Shown here in pieces: positions 31,892-34,170 of a stretch of 34,170 nucleotides of DNA. This DNA is from an uncultured Ellagibacter sp. (GTDB lineage: Bacteria; Actinomycetota; Coriobacteriia; Coriobacteriales; Eggerthellaceae), in the NCBI RefSeq assembly GCF_934617235.1, contig NZ_CAKTTZ010000027.1:1-34170 (forward strand). The letters are read 5' to 3'. How positions within the stretch are numbered: position 1 is the stretch's first letter; each line of letters starts with the position of its first letter. The notes beneath the pieces were generated by a model. That model searched no databases and had not been told where the DNA came from. It saw only the letters and a list, made by a program, of their open reading frames with translations. A program made the translations under genes and the position numbers.

Positions 31892-33793
31892 ATGGCGTTC
31901 TCACTTAAGGCGCTGCCGCTTCAGCTCCGACGAAGCGTCGGGTTGGGGTGCTATCTCGCTTGGGTTTATTGCTCGCTTTTCTCGTGTGGGCTCGTCCCTG
32001 TGGTTATCCAGCTGTGCAGCATCGAGCGTTCATGGGTGTATTCCGGGATCGGCGAGGCCGTTGCCGCGATCGCTGTCGTCATCGTGTACGCGCTGTTGCG
32101 CGAGAAGGGGCGCGGGAATGTGGCGCAGCGCATGATCGGCGCGCTCGGCGCTGGTTGCGCGTGTATCGGGTCCGTTCTCATCTGGGTGAGCCATCTCGAC
32201 ATCTCGTGGTATGTGACGCTCACCGTGGTGGGCGGTCTGTGCTGCGGCGCGGGGCTTGCCCTGCTTGGCATTTTGTGGGGGTCTCGTTTCAGCTACTGCG
32301 ACGAGGAGCACATCGAATCGACCGTGCCGCTGTCGTTTGTGATTTCGTTTGTCGTGTACTTCGTGCTTTTGGCGGTGAAAGGCCCGCTGTTCATGGTGGT
32401 CGACGCTGTGTTGCCCGTCGTGTCCACGTGGATCGTGTTCCGCCCGCGGTGCGGTCGAAATGTGTCTGCCGACGGCGAGGCGGCTGGCAAGCTCGCGCAC
32501 ACCGGGTTGCGCAAGCAGTTTTCCCATCTGGGCTCCCTGTTCGTGCTGTATTTTCTCATTTGGCTCCAGATTGCGCTGTTCCGCGTGGCGTCTTCGCCGA
32601 TGACGTACGGCGGCCGCTTCATGCACTACCTTGTGCCGTTCTCCATCGCGGCGGTGCTCGCCGTCGTGGCATTCCTCACGTGTATGCGGCAGACGCGCTT
32701 CTTGAACTTCACCTTCCTCTATCGCTGGTCGGTGCCGCTGATGATCATCGGCTGCGGCCTTCTTCTCATTGATTTGGGCATCCCCGAGCAGCACAGCGTT
32801 GCGTACGCGGTCAACTTCATCGCTATGTTCGGCGTTCAGATGTGCGTGTGGGTCGTGGCTCCGAAGTATGTGAGGCGAATCGGTGTGTCGTCGTTCGTCC
32901 TTTTCGGTGGCTTGTTTGCTGCGGAAGGCTTGGGCATTGCCCTCGCGCTCACCCTTTCGCTGCCGCTTTTCGACGCTGGCGCGCCCGCGCTTGCGAACTT
33001 GACGCTGATCGCAACGGGGGCGGTCGCGCTTGTTGCCATGCTCGTCGGCTTCAACCCGCGTTGGCTGTTCTTGAGCGATGCCGTGCGCCGGTTCACCGAC
33101 GCGGAGTTCGCCATGCCTCTTCCGTCGGCGGCTTGCATGACGTGCGCGAGCCCGTGCTCTGGTGCTGTGGATGGCGCTGGGGCAGGTGTGAGTGTGGCTG
33201 GCGCTGGGGTAGGTGCTGCTGACGTGGCGAGTGCGAGGGTCGCCGAGGGTGGCGCGGGGGCGAGTGCAAGTGTGGCTGGCGCTGGGGTTGGCGTAGCTGG
33301 TGTGAGCGCCATGGGCGTTGGCGCGACTGGTATCGCGGACGGAGCGGAGGGCGACGTCTCGATGACTTCGGGTTCTGTCGGCGCTGGCGCGAGGGGCGGC
33401 GTTGCGTCAGGTGCGAACGTCACAGGCGCAGGCGTGGAGTATGTCGTCGCGTCATCGGGCGCCGTGCCTTTCGCTTTTTCGTCTGGCATCGCTTCAAGCT
33501 TTGCATTCGGCATTTCTTCTGGCTTTGCGCCAGGGCTCGATGCGCCGCTCTCCACAGGCGAGGAGCTTGCCTCTATTTTCGAGAAAACGGCAGGGGAGCT
33601 TCAGTCGCGCTACGGGCTTACCGAGCGCGAGACACAGATCGCCGCGCTGCTTTTGGCGGGACGCAGCCGCCCGTTCATTCGCGATGAGCTTGTGATCTCG
33701 CTCAATACCGTGCATGCGCACGCGCGTAACATCTATTCCAAATGCGGTGTACACTCTCAGCAGGAATTCATGGATTTCGTGCATCTCGATTAG
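31892..33793 (+). CDS. LuxR-family regulator with multi-helix membrane domain
   Basis: This 633-residue protein has about 10-12 hydrophobic helices in residues 1-410, a 130-residue Ala/Gly/Val-rich linker (about 423-550), and a C-terminal LuxR helix-turn-helix (about 573-633: LTERETQIAALLLAG ... LNTVHAHARNIYSKCGVHS). Such membrane-embedded LuxR proteins are common in Eggerthella-type genomes beside molybdoenzyme operons and are thought to sense a substrate and switch on the neighbouring genes. The ATG at 31892 has GGGAGGAGG upstream. CMTCASPC sits just before the linker (near 415-422). The linker DNA contains a 20-base exact repeat 78 bases apart (33191 and 33269), a sign of expansion. It is divergent from the selenoprotein operon. 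Confidence 0.92.
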   Translation: MAFSLKALPLQLRRSVGLGCYLAWVYCSLFSCGLVPVVIQLCSIERSWVYSGIGEAVAAIAVVIVYALLREKGRGNVAQRMIGALGAGCACIGSVLIWVSHLDISWYVTLTVVGGLCCGAGLALLGILWGSRFSYCDEEHIESTVPLSFVISFVVYFVLLAVKGPLFMVVDAVLPVVSTWIVFRPRCGRNVSADGEAAGKLAHTGLRKQFSHLGSLFVLYFLIWLQIALFRVASSPMTYGGRFMHYLVPFSIAAVLAVVAFLTCMRQTRFLNFTFLYRWSVPLMIIGCGLLLIDLGIPEQHSVAYAVNFIAMFGVQMCVWVVAPKYVRRIGVSSFVLFGGLFAAEGLGIALALTLSLPLFDAGAPALANLTLIATGAVALVAMLVGFNPRWLFLSDAVRRFTDAEFAMPLPSAACMTCASPCSGAVDGAGAGVSVAGAGVGAADVASARVAEGGAGASASVAGAGVGVAGVSAMGVGATGIADGAEGDVSMTSGSVGAGARGGVASGANVTGAGVEYVVASSGAVPFAFSSGIASSFAFGISSGFAPGLDAPLSTGEELASIFEKTAGELQSRYGLTERETQIAALLLAGRSRPFIRDELVISLNTVHAHARNIYSKCGVHSQQEFMDFVHLD

Positions 33794-34170
33794 CCCGAAG
33801 TCGAGGAATTTGCCCCGCCGCTGCGCTTGTCGAGGCGTCTTCCGCATACCAGCCCGCCATGCTCGCCGAAGCGTCGAGATAGCAGGTACCCGCCGTGCTC
33901 GACGAGGCGTCACTAGCGCAGACCGCCCCCCGCGCTCGTTTCACGACTTTCGAGCCTTGCGGCCACCCGCCCCACTCTGCCTTGCGGCTTTCGGGCTCGC
34001 TGACCATCCGCCGCGCTTCTTCGGTGCCGCTCATTTGTTCCCTGGAGGCGTCCATGTCTTACGGGTATTTCGCCCCCGCATGCTTGTCTCGGACCTCTAT
34101 GTTAAACCACCGTTGACATGGGTGTCCCATCGGCGGCCCTCCCGAAAAGCAGGCTCCCCCTATCATGGGG
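33794..34170. other. Terminal 377 bases without a convincing gene
   Basis: After the LuxR stop come the 36-bp repeats and then sequence without recognisable signature. A perfect TTGACA lies at 34113-34118, but no -10 box is at the right distance. It overlaps ATGGG TGT CCCAT (34118-34130), a small palindrome that may be an operator for a gene beyond the window. A minus-strand frame at 33768-34055 is not supported. Confidence 0.4.
33831..33938. repeat. Three imperfect 36-bp tandem repeats
   Basis: Units begin at 33831, 33867 and 33903, each starting CGA(G/A)GCGTC and ending in a GCTCG-containing block (consensus CCCGCC(A/G)TGCTCG). On the minus strand one frame would read a 12-residue Asp-Ala-Ser repeat, but that frame has no credible ribosome-binding site. 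Confidence 0.7.

Noticed and set aside
33191..33288. Direct repeats in the regulator linker as a possible CRISPR or phase-variation tract
   Set aside because: Only two 20-base copies, in frame within a low-complexity Ala/Gly linker; no array or spacer structure.
33768..34055. A 95-codon minus-strand frame with Asp-Ala-Ser repeats
   Set aside because: No credible start signal and it overlaps the end of the LuxR gene; the repetitive composition comes from the 36-bp DNA repeat.

Overview
The window looks like part of a chromosome from a high-GC, strictly anaerobic member of the Coriobacteriia, most likely an Eggerthellaceae relative. The evidence is the co-occurrence of a bacterial-surface (SLH) protein family, several molybdopterin oxidoreductases with small iron-sulfur partners, a TorD chaperone, and a LuxR regulator with a large membrane-embedded N-terminal half, a combination typical of Eggerthella-type genomes. 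The genus cannot be fixed from sequence alone. No tRNA, rRNA, CRISPR array or insertion sequence was seen.

Bases 1-9183 (plus strand) hold a tightly packed operon: the tail of an SLH-domain surface protein, a membrane-anchored DUF4430 protein, a secreted alpha/alpha-barrel protein of the prenyltransferase/squalene-cyclase-like fold, an energy-coupling-factor transporter (T, fused A-A, S, and a second T), a DUF4430-SLH surface protein, and a corrinoid adenosyltransferase. An alpha/alpha barrel plus DUF4430 is the architecture of animal intrinsic factor and transcobalamin. I infer a Gram-positive surface corrinoid capture, import and adenosylation system with the transcobalamin-like modules split over separate genes.

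Bases 9184-12254 carry a membrane glycosyltransferase with its own promoter and terminator, and a ComF-like phosphoribosyltransferase on the minus strand, separated by a 15-bp minisatellite. A gap follows that contains a 30-bp inverted repeat pair. Bases 13021-16164 encode a cytoplasmic molybdopterin oxidoreductase of the catechol-dehydroxylase/transhydroxylase-like group, a two-cluster ferredoxin-like partner, and a separate 12-cysteine small protein. A PucR-type regulator lies convergently downstream.

Bases 18012-26000 contain an orphan solute-binding lipoprotein behind a long structured leader, a presequence-protease-like M16C peptidase on the minus strand, two unassigned single-pass membrane proteins, and the translation operon infC-rpmI-rplT with an attenuator-like terminator in its leader.

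Bases 26156-31636 (minus strand) are a respiratory complex operon: a Tat-exported molybdoenzyme large subunit of the tetrathionate/polysulfide/arsenate reductase type, a four-cluster iron-sulfur subunit, an NrfD/PsrC membrane anchor, and a TorD chaperone. The large subunit is one continuous 1035-codon frame broken by a single TGA exactly where the molybdenum-ligating cysteine is expected, with a hairpin just downstream. I read it as selenocysteine. A divergent LuxR-family membrane regulator (31892-33793) probably controls this operon. The last 377 bases hold a 36-bp tandem repeat and no convincing gene.
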